64,000 nt of DNA. Source: Anthoceros angustus. Taxonomy: Eukaryota; Streptophyta; Anthocerotopsida; Anthocerotales; Anthocerotaceae. This document shows positions 15,050-27,133 of this stretch, piece after piece; the first letter of the stretch is position 1, and every line of letters begins with the position of its first letter. The notes under the pieces are model-generated. The model did no database searches. It saw only the letters and a program-made list of their open reading frames with translations, and had not been told where the DNA came from. The position numbers and the translations under genes were made by a program. The DNA is taken from contig VJWM01000107.1 in NCBI GenBank assembly GCA_010909165.1, forward strand, positions 620,001 to 684,000, in the 5' to 3' direction.

Positions 15050-16790
15050 AAATGGAGTATCTACATATTCACCTATTTACAACACAAGGTATGTTATGAA
15101 GTATTATTTCAACAATAGATGCGATATTTTATCCTAATGAAATACTTGGTCGAACAAATCCCGAAGAATGAGTTCTTAAGTGCGTGCGAGACACTTCTTA
15201 AATAAACTTGAAACATGAAACTAAGGAGCATACAAGTCTAGATGGAAACAATAATCTAAATTCAATTCTATATCTGTGTGAAGTCCAATGATTGTGATAG
15301 TTTAGAGTTTTGATGCATAAGAATCATACTACCATATTTGCTTAGCTTCAACTCATGCTTGTAGATCTGGATTTGAAGGTTTATTTCATAGAAAATTCTT
15401 AGAGATGCCCCAGAGCAAGTTCGATGTGCGGGGGAAGAGAATCGGAGATACCAAGCTTGCACAGGGATGGGGCCTACCGACGGGTGGCCTTCACGTGTGG
15501 GTGTGCTGGTGGCACCGTGGCTAGCCCGCTCGCGCTGCAGCGGTCGGAAGGCGCTGCGAATCCCTTAAGCTCACAACCCAGCAGCTCCAGAGCCATCCAT
15601 GGCTTGGCAAGACGACGGATGGGTTGTGGGTCCGCTTCCTGGCCGGCCACGCTCCTCCCGACGTGCCCATTGGCCATCTTCACCACTTACCCGCGACTAG
15701 ATACATATGTAGACTCGCACAGATACATGCCGTGCCCCTGCTCCCGCTTCCGCTCCTGCTCCTGCTCCTGCTCCTGCCCGCCCAAGAATAAAGCCGGAGA
15801 GCGGAATCGGGATTCTTGTCGAATTCCAACGTCTTTGGGCGACACGCTGCATCTTCATCTGCATTCCCTTCCCCCCAACAATTCCTATTCCAATCCCGTG
15901 TCTGCCACGCCCACCCTAATATCCCCCGTTCTTGGCGCATATACATGCGTAGCCCACAGGGCACAGGGCACAGGGCACAGGGCACAGGGCACAGGGCACA
16001 GGGCACAGGGCACAGGGCACAGGGCAAAGGCTATTCCCCCAGAACAGTCCAACGGAACCGGCCACATGGTGGTTGGGAAGGGGTGTCAGAAGAGCGAGGG
16101 CTCCGGACGGGGCATGTACACCCAAGGTAGGCCCCCGCAAGGTGGCTTCCTGATCGCCCTCTCTACAGTGCGTGTTTAATTTGCAACCGGAGTTATGAGC
16201 GACATGTGGGTGGGGTCCTGGCTTCTACAGTGTGTGCCATTTCAGGCACACAACCGCACTTGGCACCCACCCGCAGTCGCCAAATATATCCATCGCCCGC
16301 ACTGCGCCCTGCAAGTGTACCTTGATGGCGACCAAACGGGAAGGGAAACGGGATTTGATTCCATCTGCTGCCACCACCCAGGCCAGTCCCAGTCGTGGCA
16401 CCAGCCTTGACTGCTACAGTGCGCCAACGACTGTGTGAGGGGGCCCCGGCCGGCTTCCCTCTCCAATCCCGTTCGGCCACAACGGGACTATCGTCTCCTG
16501 CTTGCGGCTCCTAGTGGCGCGTCCCACCGTCCACCAGTAAACACTACTGCACCGTGTTCCCCTTCCGCAATCCACTCCCCCCAAGCTTGAGATAAGGCGA
16601 CACATAAGATCTTTGGGTGGAGCTGGAACACCGCCACACTTCCTTCGCAGCGGGGACAGGGGCACAGGCGTGTTTCTAGGCACAGTTCCCTCCTCCCCGT
16701 TTGGAATTGGTACACTTTTCACACTTCCACGACTTCACTTTAAAAACGGGGAGAACCTGCTTGCTACAGCCCAATACCAATACCATCACC
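15050..16790. other. Intergenic stretch between DUF26 copy A and the first ExAD copy
   Basis: AT-rich up to about 15400, then GC-rich with simple repeats, including a 7-bp minisatellite (listed separately). No open frame here shows a recognisable domain. The 251-residue open frame at 15424-16179 is low-complexity and crosses the minisatellite. Confidence 0.4.
15955..16025. repeat. (CACAGGG) 7-bp minisatellite, about 10 copies
   Basis: A perfect run of the 7-bp unit over about 70 bp. Because 7 is not a multiple of 3, all three frames read through it as alternating short peptides, which produces several spurious open frames on both strands. Confidence 0.95.
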
Positions 16791-17009
16791 ACCGGCGTTG
16801 GTAAGTGCGCACTAAAATGAGCAGCAACAGTAGTGCCCCAAGAGAACAGGGACGGGAACAATGTGGCACCCAAACGCGTGCTTCTCATCAATGCCTTCTC
16901 CTGCAACGGTCTGGCACACCAAACTGCTTTTTCATATCTGCAGCGCGCCACTCGTCATGGTGCAGCTTGAAGTGGAGAACCTGTTACACACAACCGGCCC
17001 ACCACAGAC

Positions 17010-20000
17010 TCAGCAAGCTGGACGGGGGAAGAAAAGTGTGACAATGCTGCTCAACGAGGCAAGACGACGCACCTGTTTCACATTCGCATAGGCATCGTCC
17101 CCGGAAAGCTCCCTGTATGCACTTGACCACTCCGGCTCCGGCTTGTTGCCTTGCGCTGACGACAGTTGTCGCTGTGCCTACAGTTTGACGGCGTGGCTCC
17201 AGGTGGATCGCTGCCACAGTGCCTGCACTGCCCTTACCTCGCTTTCGCTCATGGCCTGCATGTTCCAACAACCACCGTCTTCTCACCATCTCTACTTCAC
17301 CATTGCACAAACTCATGTTCTCTGATCAAGCTTGTGTAACTCCCATTTCACATCATGAGGGGCTTTAAGCTGAATGCAAGTACCCGTAGGATAGACACCA
17401 TGTTGGGTTCAGCAATACGAACCACAAACTTTGCGTAGTCCAGAACGTGTTCGTAAGGCAGGTGGATTCCGTCCTGCACACCAATAAAAACCACACCAGC
17501 AATATAACATCTGCAAAAATTTGAGAAGGCCCTCTACCCACCTGTATGATCACAGGGACACAACCACGCAGAACACTGTCCTCAATGCGGCCACTCCAGC
17601 TATCATCAGGCAAAACTTCACAGACACGTGAGTGGGACAGGTCGAAGCTGTAATGAGGGACTCTGGTGGCCAGTACCACAACGTCTGGGCTAGTTTGTCT
17701 TCCCAGATCTCCTTTCTTGTTTGGTTCTGAGGCAAATTCCTCAGCCAGCTTCTGGCGGATGCCCATGCTATACCTGCAATCACACCCTAAACGATTACAT
17801 TCAACTGCTCAGCTGTAGCTGGACTTGGTTACTCCGATTCTGCAACAAGTGGAACAGCTTTAGGCATACCAGTCTTCAGGCCGTCCATAAATGCTGGACC
17901 AAAGTTGCCATTGAAATAGAACAGAATGTGCCCGTCCCCTAGCGGCCTGCATTACGACTCTGGTCGATATGATGATGAAAATCCAGACAACAACAACATC
18001 CTGTGGCACCAGGCATGTGTGTAATACCTGGCCCACAGTTTCGTCTTGATGTTCTGGGGTTCTGGAGCTTTTCAGGGTCGTAGCAAGGGTGATTCCCCCT
18101 CCATGACGAAGGAATGGAATCCCAGCTGTCTGCCCAGTATTGTGTTGTTGAAATAATTATGTCTCTCCACGGTATTGCCCCAATGTACAAGCATCACGCT
18201 GTTCCAGATGTCCTTTGGGGCAGAGCAGGCTCCTTCATCCCATGAGAAAAACTACAAGGGTTCCCACAAACATCACGTAAGCAGTTGACAAACAGTAGGT
18301 GTCAAGAGGAGTGCCAAAGCATTTCTTCAAGCAAAACAACCTACCCACATATGATCACGACCGACAGTCCGGTTCCAAATGGGGTACTGCTCTCTGATAT
18401 GCTCATATGCTCGCTTGTAAAAGTCACCAGAGAAGTAGCCGCCTAAGTGACCTATCTATAACCAACCAGCAAGTCCACCAACTTATTGGACACACCAGGC
18501 AAAGTCACCTGCCAAATCACGACATCAATCCGCTCCTTCTAAACCTTGCAAGAGTGTAGGTACAGCATTCCCGAGAGCAGACAAGTAACCTACCATGCCC
18601 AGCCATATCTTTGTCAGCATGCACTTGCTAGATATTACTTGTAAAGGGATGCAAAAACGAGCATCTGCACGGGTGATAGCACCAATGACTGGTATAAACA
18701 AGAAGTCTGCCTCATCTCCGTTCATAGTTCGGTCTGGGCTTGCCAACAAGCTTTCATACAGTGCAATCTACCAACATCAATTTGTCAAGGACCCTGCGAT
18801 TCTGCTAAAGCTGAAAAGAGAGGAAATGCTCCCCAGCTAGAAATCTCGAGAAACTTTTCTACGCTGATAAAACTGCAGCGAGAAACACAACTTCCTCATG
18901 GACAGACCTCAGCACCATATAGCTGACTAGTCCACACAGTTTCATTGATGGATCCGTAAAGGCGATTGACACATTCGTACCTAAAATGGCGTCCCTGCAA
19001 CAACGCCAGAGGGGGAATTAGTATTGCCTTGTTTACAGACAGAGCATGCGCAATGGCTAATGGTTAAAAGTTCCCCAAAGCTAGAGCAAAAAGGCTGAAA
19101 CCACGAGAGAGGAATTACCTGTAACATATGAGCATTAAACTCGGCTGGCAAGTCATAAACGTAGATAAGAGGCCGGACCTTCTCAACTTCCAGTCTTACT
19201 ACAACATCCTTTGGACTGGTTTGAGAAGATGAACTCAACATCTTAGACGGCAGCCAGCTGGGCCAGCCTTTTAGCAGAAGGAAGACGACAGTCTATTCCA
19301 TACCATCCATCAGCACACTGCAAATACCCACGATCCCTATAGGCTTGAAGACCGAAGAAGTCTGAGGACTACTGACTTGCCTTACAGAATCCATGTTTGC
19401 AAACTCCATGGCTGAACACTCGCTGATGCAACTGCAGTCAATGACCTTCTTACAAAATAGACCGTCCGTGCAATCGTACTTGCAATGAGAGTAGGGCTTT
19501 ACTTCATACTTTCCAGCGTATCCATCTTCAGGGATAATATTGCACCAGCCTAAATGGTCACTGTCGTTGGAAAAAACACCTGCGTCCGCTTTTGTCCAAT
19601 CGACTTCCGGGAGACAACAAGCCCAATCCACCGACAGAAGAAGAATATCATGTGCATGAACTCAACACTACAGAGTTGTGTGGAATGCAATCGGATGACA
19701 ACATATGCTCACTGTTGGACAAAACCACAAGACTCGGCAAGAGGGCGCTCGGGATAGCTGGTGCCCCCTCCACAGAAGCAGAAACTCAGCTTCTTGTCAC
19801 AGTGAACACCACACATGAAAACTAGCCAGCATCCATAGGGCTCAGCTTCAGATATACTGCTTGGATCTTTGCACTCAAAAACAAATTGTGTCTCGCATGT
19901 ATCTCCTACACGAGCAAAATCCACACTCTTACAATCAGATTCTGGGCTCGATGCCACACAGGTGCTGTGAAGATTTCAACTCAAATGGGAATGATCAAAA

Positions 20001-20330
20001 TTTGAAACCGACTAGAATGCCCGGACAGAGGCAGGGCCCATGGACAAACCTTCGTAACCGTGGAGGCATCTACACGCATCAAGTTCATGGTTGCACACTC
20101 CTCTGCAGTCTTGCGGACAGGCTTTGAAAAAAAGGACCTGGACGATCTCATGACTCTTTAACTGGACAGTTTCACAAGAATTCGAATTTTGAAGAATGTG
20201 CCACTTGCAAACCTCGGTGATGGAAACCGGAGAAGTTGTCGAACAGCGCCACAACCAACGCTTCAGAATCTGCTGCAGCCTTTCCCTCTCACCCAGTTTC
20301 TCCTGCAGCTCCTTGGTAGCATTTATATAT
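17010..20330 (-). pseudogene. ExAD-like exostosin (GT47) pseudogene, first copy
   Basis: Minus-strand copy of the GT47 gene at 23436-27133, with the same exon order. EGF-like cysteine motifs lie near 20100-19300, the LIYVYDLPAEFNAHMLQ exon near 19200, a segment with SMGIRQKLAEEF at about 17760 and a GT47 C-terminal exon down to 17010. Several lesions are visible. Exon 1 lacks about 115 bp and loses homology near 20290, so the N-terminal membrane anchor is gone. One base is missing in an EGF-like exon near 19410. One base is missing near 17886 before the SMGIRQ exon. A TAG at 17180-17178 replaces a GAG of the other copy in the last exon. A 9-bp in-frame deletion removes residues of the EDDIPN motif near 17403. 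At the site where the second copy carries a stop in exon 1, this copy reads CAG (Gln). Confidence 0.85.
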
Positions 20331-20930
20331 CTATCAACTGGGCTAGACACTGTTAGTTACTTTGTCCAACACCACGAATTGATTTGACCTGAAGTCGTGT
20401 GAAATAGATCTAATATTTCTGCGGAGTTAAGTCGTTCCGAATGGGTGCCATGCCGTCCGGTGGCCTATTTTTATGGGCTACCATCTAGTCCGTGGTGGTG
20501 GAGGGTGTTACACGTTCTAAATCTAAATGCCTACGGTTACTCTTATATGTTTTTCTATCTATAATTTTAATTTTAATTTTAAAATATTTCTTTCTTATTA
20601 TACATAATTTACATAGATTTTATTTATATTATTATTATATTATTATACTATTATATTATTATATTATGCTCCCAGTATATGTTGGGTGACGTGCATATTT
20701 GATGCCGGTAAAGAACCCCATAAAAACCAAGGCTCGATTTCTGCCATCTAGCCATTTTGTGAACCAAGGCTCCACTTATGCAATGTGACCATTTTGTGCC
20801 CGGGATGCTCTGTTAGTTATATCTAGAGTGAAATGGAGATCAGTTGAAACATCCGCATCGGAAACTTCAAAGAATGAAATTATGTTTGTGGGAGAAACTT
20901 CAAAGATAAAATTATATTTAAAGCGATATT
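20331..20930. other. AT-rich intergenic stretch
   Basis: About 600 bp between the truncated end of the first ExAD copy and the upstream DNA of the intact DUF26 gene. TA/ATT-rich at 20560-20670. No coding signal seen. Confidence 0.4.
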
Positions 20931-21092
20931 ATTTGCAGTTTACTTGCTACTGGAAAGAAGTTTATCATACCAAATTTTTTCCTTTATGTGAACTAAGTAG
21001 TTCATAAGCGTGGGACCTTGTTTTAATAATCGTAGTACTAATAGCTCAAGTTAAATGTGTCACATTGTCTATAGTATGCTGAGCTCACTTTT

Positions 21093-21194
21093 CAATACTA
21101 CACAAATAACCTCGGCCTCAATAATCTTATTGTTTGGTCTTCTCAATACTACACAAATAACCTCGGCCTCAACAATCTTGTTGTTTGGTCTTCC
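21093..21194. repeat. 51-bp tandem duplication upstream of the DUF26 gene
   Basis: Two adjacent copies beginning caatactacacaaataacct, with period 51 bp and a few mismatches. They lie about 260-360 bp upstream of the DUF26 start. The equivalent upstream region of copy A near 14040-14090 appears to have a single copy. Confidence 0.85.
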
Positions 21195-21449
21195 CAGTTG
21201 TAATTCTCTAGGGAATTGCACGGATGTTCTACACACAAAAAAAAACACACACACACACACACAAGTAACCTTGAGTAAGACTTCAAGGAATAGTTCACCT
21301 ACTTACTACACGATCTCATAGACTTCACAAATATCCACAAAGATTCCAAAAGCCTTGCTTGAATATTCTCCTTTTCATGTTTGCATATAATGTCAACATA
21401 AGGCTTTCACAAATTGCTTTTGGCTTTCCACGTACTAATTTTGTGTAGC

Positions 21450-21893
21450 ATGGAGATGAGTTTCAAGTTTAAAGTCTATCATGCTATACTTGCTATATCT
21501 TTCATTCTTGCGAGCTGTAAAATTGTACAATCGCAAGATACATTTGATGGCACCGTTACTCAAGTTAGGTGCAATGGAATAAAAGAGTTAAGTGGAGACC
21601 AAAGACTTGTTATATCTTCTTCATTGTTCAGCCTTATTGATTCTCGTGTTCAGCAAGATGATCTATTCTTTTATTTCAAGACAAATGAATGGCGAGATGT
21701 TGTTAATGCAGGAAGTGAGGTGGTGTATATGGAAATCGATTGTATAGTAAAATTTGCTTCACAATGCAAAGCTTGTTTAAACCATGTAGTGCAAACTACT
21801 CTCTTTGATTCTTGTGGAGCTTCAAAAGGTGCATCTATTCATGTAAAAGATTGCAAAGTCCGTTTTGAGTTCTTTCCATTTAACGATGATTAA
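21450..21893 (+). CDS. Secreted single-domain Gnk2/DUF26 (cysteine-rich repeat secretory) protein, intact
   Basis: Single exon of 147 residues from ATG 21450; a second Met lies two codons on, and an in-frame upstream Met at 21414 is possible. Residues 1-28 form a signal peptide (basic start, hydrophobic core AILAISFILASC, then SQ). The mature part matches the Gnk2-homologous (stress-antifungal, DUF26) fold. It has an early Cys (VRCNG), a C-X7-C-X2-C block (DCIVKFASQCKACL; the usual spacing is X8), then DSCGASKGASIHVKDC and RFEFFPF near the end. Ginkbilobin-2 and related proteins are secreted mannose-binding antifungal proteins. Receptor kinases with two such domains evolved later, and this gene has one domain and no kinase. 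An apoplastic defence role is inferred. No intron or lesion was seen. Broken copies lie on both sides. Confidence 0.8.
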   Translation: MEMSFKFKVYHAILAISFILASCKIVQSQDTFDGTVTQVRCNGIKELSGDQRLVISSSLFSLIDSRVQQDDLFFYFKTNEWRDVVNAGSEVVYMEIDCIVKFASQCKACLNHVVQTTLFDSCGASKGASIHVKDCKVRFEFFPFNDD

Positions 21894-22741
21894 AAGTGTA
21901 TTCTATGAACCATTTAAAGCTGGGTAGCTACATATTTACCTATTTATAAATATGAGGTATATTATGAAGTGTTATTTCCATGATAGATGTGATATTTTAC
22001 CCTTGATAAAATGCTTACTCGAACAAATCCCACAGAGCTGAAGTCTATGTGGGAACAATAATCTAAATTCAATTTTATATAAAAATTACCTTTTGATGAA
22101 GGTGTTGATACCTAATTTAGATTTTTTATCCTTATGTAATCTATATTTTTAAATAATATTTTCAAATTTTGGTAAAGGAAGCCTCTATAAGAATCATACA
22201 AGCATGCAAAGCTACTCTAGATGTAGAGTAGCCTTGTAAAATTTCATTCGCAGCAGAAACCTCAAAGATAAAAATTATACTCCAGCCGACATGATTCCCA
22301 GTTTACTTCGCAATACTAATTGCCTACTAGCCGATTTGCAACTTCTTATCCAATCCTTCTCGAGCGTGCTCAAGGTTGCTTCCGGAAAGATGTCGATCAT
22401 ACTTTCATAGAAAAAGAAGAAGATGTCAATCAAACCAGATTTTTTCCTTAATACTTCGTTCATAGATGTGGGACCTTGTTTTCAATGATGCTAATAATAA
22501 TAGCCCACGTTAAATATGTCGGATTATTTATTTATAATATCATTTTTTATTTATAGTATCCTAAACTCGTCTTCAATAATACACAAGTAACCTTGAGTAG
22601 CAGCTCCAAGGAATAGTTCACCCACTACACCACAAAGATTCAAAAGACTTGCTTGAATGTTATGTTTTTCATGTTAATGACAGCATAGAGCTTTCACAAA
22701 TTGCTCTTGGCTTTCCACGTACTAACTTGTGTAGCACAGAG

Positions 22742-23019
22742 ATGAGTTTCAAGTTTGAAATCTATCATGCAATATTTGCTATATTTCTCATTTTTGTGTG
22801 CTGTAAAATTGTACAATCGCAAGATACATTTGATGGCAACATTACTCAAGGTGAGGTGGAGTGGAGAGACCAAAGACTTGTTATATCTTCTTCTCTCTTT
22901 GTCCTTAGTGATCCTCGTGTTCAGCAAGATGATATAGTCTTTTATTTAAAGACAAATGAATGGCAAGATATCGTTTATGCAGGAAGTAGGTGGTGTATAT
23001 GGAAATCTAATATATAGTA
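22742..23019 (+). pseudogene. Truncated copy of the Gnk2/DUF26 secreted protein (copy C)
   Basis: Begins like the intact gene (signal peptide MSFKFEIYHAIFAIF, then SQDTFDGN) and keeps the QDDIVFYLKTNEWQDIV region. The segment with the first conserved Cys is replaced (GEVEWRDQRL instead of ...VRCNGIKEL...DQRL). After the Ala-Gly-Ser codons the frame is lost, the C-X7-C-X2-C block is missing, and homology stops near 23035. Upstream homology begins near 22260. Confidence 0.85.
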
Positions 23020-23435
23020 AAATATATAAAGCTTGAAGGTGCCCGGGCCAATGATGTGGGCCGGCGCCTGCGGAACCTGGCTATCAAAGCCCCTCAGGAC
23101 AAGAACGCCGAAGAGGGCGGAACTGTGCGGGGAGGAGGTAACCTGGCCGGCGAATAGAAGAGATTTGTGAGGGTTAAAAGATTCCATAGCAATGTTCCAT
23201 GAGGTCTGCAGTGATTACCACCGGAGTTGGCAAGTGCGCACTAAAATGAGCAGCAACAGTAGTGCCCCAAGTGAACGGGGACGGGAAGAATGTGGCACCC
23301 AAACGCGTGCTTCTAATCAATGCCTTCTGCAACGGTCTGGCACGCCAAACTGCTTTTTCACATCTGCAGCGCGCCACTCGTCATGGTGCAGCTTGTAGTG
23401 GAGAACCTGTTACACACAACCGGCCCACCACAGAC

Positions 23436-26400
23436 TCAACAAGCTGGACGGGGGAGGAAAAGTGCGACACTGCTGCTCAACGAGGCTAGACATCGCACCT
23501 GCATCAGAGTCGCATATGCATCGTGTCCGGAAAGCTCCCTGTATGTACTTGACCACTCCGGCTCCGGCTTGTTGCCTTGCGCTGACGACAGTTGTCGCTG
23601 CGCCTCCAGTTTGACGGCGTAGCTCCAGGTGAATCGCTGCCACAGACCCTGCACTGCGCTTAACTTTGCCCTTACCTCGCTTTCGCCCATGGCCTGCATC
23701 TTCCAACAACCACCGAGTTCTCACCATCTCTACTTCATCTTTGCACAAACTCCTGTTCTCTGATCAAGCTTGTGTAACTCCCATTTCTTATCATAAGGGG
23801 CTTTAAGCTGAATGCAAGTACCCGTAAGATAGACACCATGTTCGGGATGTCGTCTTCGGCAATGCGGACAGCAAACTTTGTGTAGTCCAGTACGTTTTCG
23901 TAAGGCAGGTGGATTCCGTCCTGCACACCAATAACACCGGGTATGAGAGTCAAAGCAAAATAACATCTGCAAAAATTTGAGAAGGCCCTCTACCCACCTG
24001 GATGATCACAGGGATACAACCACGCAGAACACTGTCCTCCATGCGGCCACTCCAGCCATCACCAGGCAAAACTCCACAGAAACGTGAGTGGGACAGGTCG
24101 GAGCTGTAATGAGGGACTCTGGTGGCCAGTACCACAACGTCTGGGCTAGTTTGTCTTCCCAGATTTCCTTTCTTGTTTGGTTCTGAGGCAAATTCCTCAG
24201 CCAGCTTCTGGCGGATGCCCATGCTATACCTGCAATCACGCCCTAAAGAATTACTTTCAATTGCTCAGCTGTAGCTGGACTTGGTTACTGCGATTCTGCA
24301 ACGAGACATGGGACAGCGTTAGGCATACCGGTCTTCAGGCCGTCCACCAAATGCTGGACCCAAGTTGCCATTGAAATAGAACAGAATGTGCCTGTCCTCT
24401 AGCGGCCTGAAATTACAACACTGGACGATATGATGATGAGAATCTAGATAACAACAACATCCTGTGGCACCAGGCATGCGTGTAATACCTGGCCCACAGC
24501 TTTGTCATAATGTTCTGGGGTTCTGGAGCTTTCCACGCAGGAAGAACAAGATCCTTTTCAGGGTCGTAGCAAGGGTGATTCCCCCTCCATGACGAAGGAA
24601 TGGAGTCCCAGTTGTCTGCCCAGTATTGTGTTGTTGAATAATTATACTTCTCCATGGTATTGCCCCAGTGTACGAGCATCATGCTGTTCCAGATGTCCTT
24701 TGGGGCAGAGCAGGCTCCTTCATCCCATGAGAAAAACTACAAGGGTTGCCACAAACATCACGTAAGCAGTTGACAAACAGAGGGTATCAAGAGGACTGCC
24801 AAAGCATTTCTTCAAGCAAACCAACCTACCCACATATGATCACGACCGACAGTCCGGTTCCAAAAGGGGTACTGCTCTCTGATATGCTCATATGCTCGCT
24901 TGTAAAAGTCACCAGAGAAGTAGCCACGCCGGCCTAAGTGACCTATCTATAACCAACCAGCAAGTCCACCAGCTTATTGGACACACCAGGTAAACGTACT
25001 TGCCAAATCACGGCAGCAACCCGCTCTTCTAAATCTTTCAAGAGTGCAGGTACAGCATTCCTGAGAGCAGACAAGTACCCTACCATTGTGAAGGGATGCA
25101 AAAACGAGGGCGAGAACCTTAACCTGCATGTTATAATGTGGGGCATCATCTGCACGAGTGATAGCACAAGCACCAAGGACTGGTACATAAAAGAAGTCCG
25201 CCTCATCTCCGTTCATAGTTCGGTGTGGGCTTGCCAACAAACTTTCATACAGTGCAATCTGCCAACATCAATTTGTCAAGGACCCTGCGATTCTGCTAAA
25301 GCTGAAAAGAGAGGAAATGCTCCCCAGCTAGAAATCTCGAGAAACTTTTCTACGCTGATAAAACTGCAGCGAGAAACACAACTTCCTCAGGGACAGACCT
25401 CAGCACCATATAGCTGACTAGTCCACACAGTTTCATTGATGGATCCGTAAAGGCGATTGACACATTCGTACCTAAAATGGCGTCCTGCAACAACGCCAGA
25501 GGGGAATTAGTATTGCCTTGTTTACAGACAGAGCATGCGCAATGGCTAATGGTTAAAAGTTCCCCAAAGCTAGAGCAAAAGGCTGAAACCACGAGAGAGG
25601 AATTACCTGTAACATATGAGCATTAAACTCGGCTGGCAAGTCATAAACGTAGATAAGAGGCCGGACCTTCTCAACTTCCAGTCTTACTACAACATCCTTT
25701 GGACTGGTTTGAGAAGATGAACTCAACATTTTAGACGGCAGCCAGCTGGGCCAGCCTTTAGCAGAAGGAAGACTACAGTCTATTCCATACCATCCATCAG
25801 CACACTGCAAATACCCACGATCCCTATAAGCTTGAAGACCACTAACTACTCAGACGAGCAAAGAGGTAAAAGGTAAAATTCGTTTCCCATGCACATCCGA
25901 AGAAGTCTGAGGACTACTGACTTGCCTTACAGAATCCATGTTTGCAAACTCCATGGCCTGAACACTGGTTGATGCAGCTGCAGTCAATGACCTTCTCACA
26001 AAATAGACCGTCCGTGCAATCGTACTTGCAATGACAGTAGGGCTTTACTTCATACTTTCCAGCGTATCCATCTTCAGGGATAATATTGCACCAGCCTAAA
26101 TGGTCACTGTCGTTGGAAAAAACACCTGCATCCGCTTTTGTCCAATCGACTTCCGGGAGACTGCAAACCCAAACCCAATCCACCGACAGAAGAAGAATAT
26201 CATGTGCATGAACTCAACACTGCAGAGTTGTGTGGAACGCAACAATCGGATGACAAAAGATGCTCACTGTTGGACAAAACCACAAGACTCGGCAAGAGGG
26301 CGCTCGGGATAGCTGGTGCCCTCTCCACAGAAGCAGAAGCTCAGCTTCTTGTCACAGTGACCACCACACATGGAAACTAGCCAGCGTCCATAGGGCTCAG

Positions 26401-27133
26401 CTTCAGATATACTGCTTGGATCGTTGCACTCAAAAACAAGTTCTGTCTCGCATGCATCTCCTACATGAGCAAAATCCACACTCTTACAAGCAGATTCTGA
26501 GCTCGATGCCACATAGGTGCTGTGAAGATTTCAACTTAGATGGGAATAATCCAAATATGAAACCGACTAGGATTCCTGGACAGAGGCAGGGCCCATGGAC
26601 AAACCTTCGTAACCGTGGAAGCATCTACACGCTCCAAGTTCATGGTTGCACACTCCTCTGCCACTGCAGTCTTGCGGACAGGCTTTGTAAAAGAGGACCT
26701 GTACGATCACACGACTCTTCAACTAGACAGTTTCACAAGAATTTGAATTTTGAAGAATCTGCCACTTGCAAACCTCGGTGATGGAAACCGGAGAAGCTGT
26801 CGAACAGCGCCACAGCCAACGTCCGATTTCAGGCTTCCAAGGAGTATTTTTGAAGAAAGCGGTCTCCGAGGGAAAGGAAGGTGGCACTTTGCCTCTTCCG
26901 TTTGCATACTTTTCTAGCTCAGCACCTTCAGAATCTGCTGCACCCTCTCGCTGTATGTTGCGACTTGAGTTGGAATCCTTCACCTCCTCGAATGGACTTT
27001 CCAGGCACTGACATGGCGCAGAAGAATTCAAGCTAAAAAACGGTGTAGTGATGAAAAGCAGGGGCACGCCTGCCAGTATGAAAACAGCCACAGCTACAAG
27101 GAGACGCCGGCCAGGCAGCTGTGGGAACAGCAT
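23436..27133 (-). CDS. ExAD-like extensin arabinosyltransferase (exostosin family, GT47), second copy; one internal stop
   Basis: Type II membrane glycosyltransferase of the Golgi. The Arabidopsis relative ExAD (At3g57630) adds the fourth arabinose to extensin side chains. Exon 1 starts at 27133 with a short N-tail and a membrane anchor (residues about 11-32, LLVAVAVFILAGVPLLF). EGF-like cysteine segments follow (ACPQDCSGRGVCNHELGACR; SFCFCGEGTSYPERP; CINQCSGHGVCKHGFC). Then come the GT47 parts: PLIYVYDLPAEFNAHMLQ, HRTMNGDEADFFYVPV, MMLVHWGNT, FYFNGNLGPAF, YSMGIRQKLAEEF, FCGVLPGDGWSGRMEDSVL, CIPVIIQ joined to DGIHLPYENVLDY across a GT-AG intron, and WQRFTWSYAVKLEAQRQ, ending at 23436. The single visible lesion is a TAG at 26725-26723 in exon 1, where the other copy has CAG. 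Removing it by splicing would need an intron of only 30 bp. Either this is a fresh null allele or a base error. Confidence 0.8.

Noticed and set aside
15424-16179. 251-residue plus-strand open frame
   Set aside because: It crosses a 7-bp minisatellite that stays open in every frame, and the remainder has no recognisable domain.
26694-26726. A 30-bp intron that would remove the stop in the ExAD-like gene
   Set aside because: GT and AG do flank the stop and the removal would be in frame, but 30 bp is far below the usual minimum for plant spliceosomal introns, and the other copy codes normally through this stretch.
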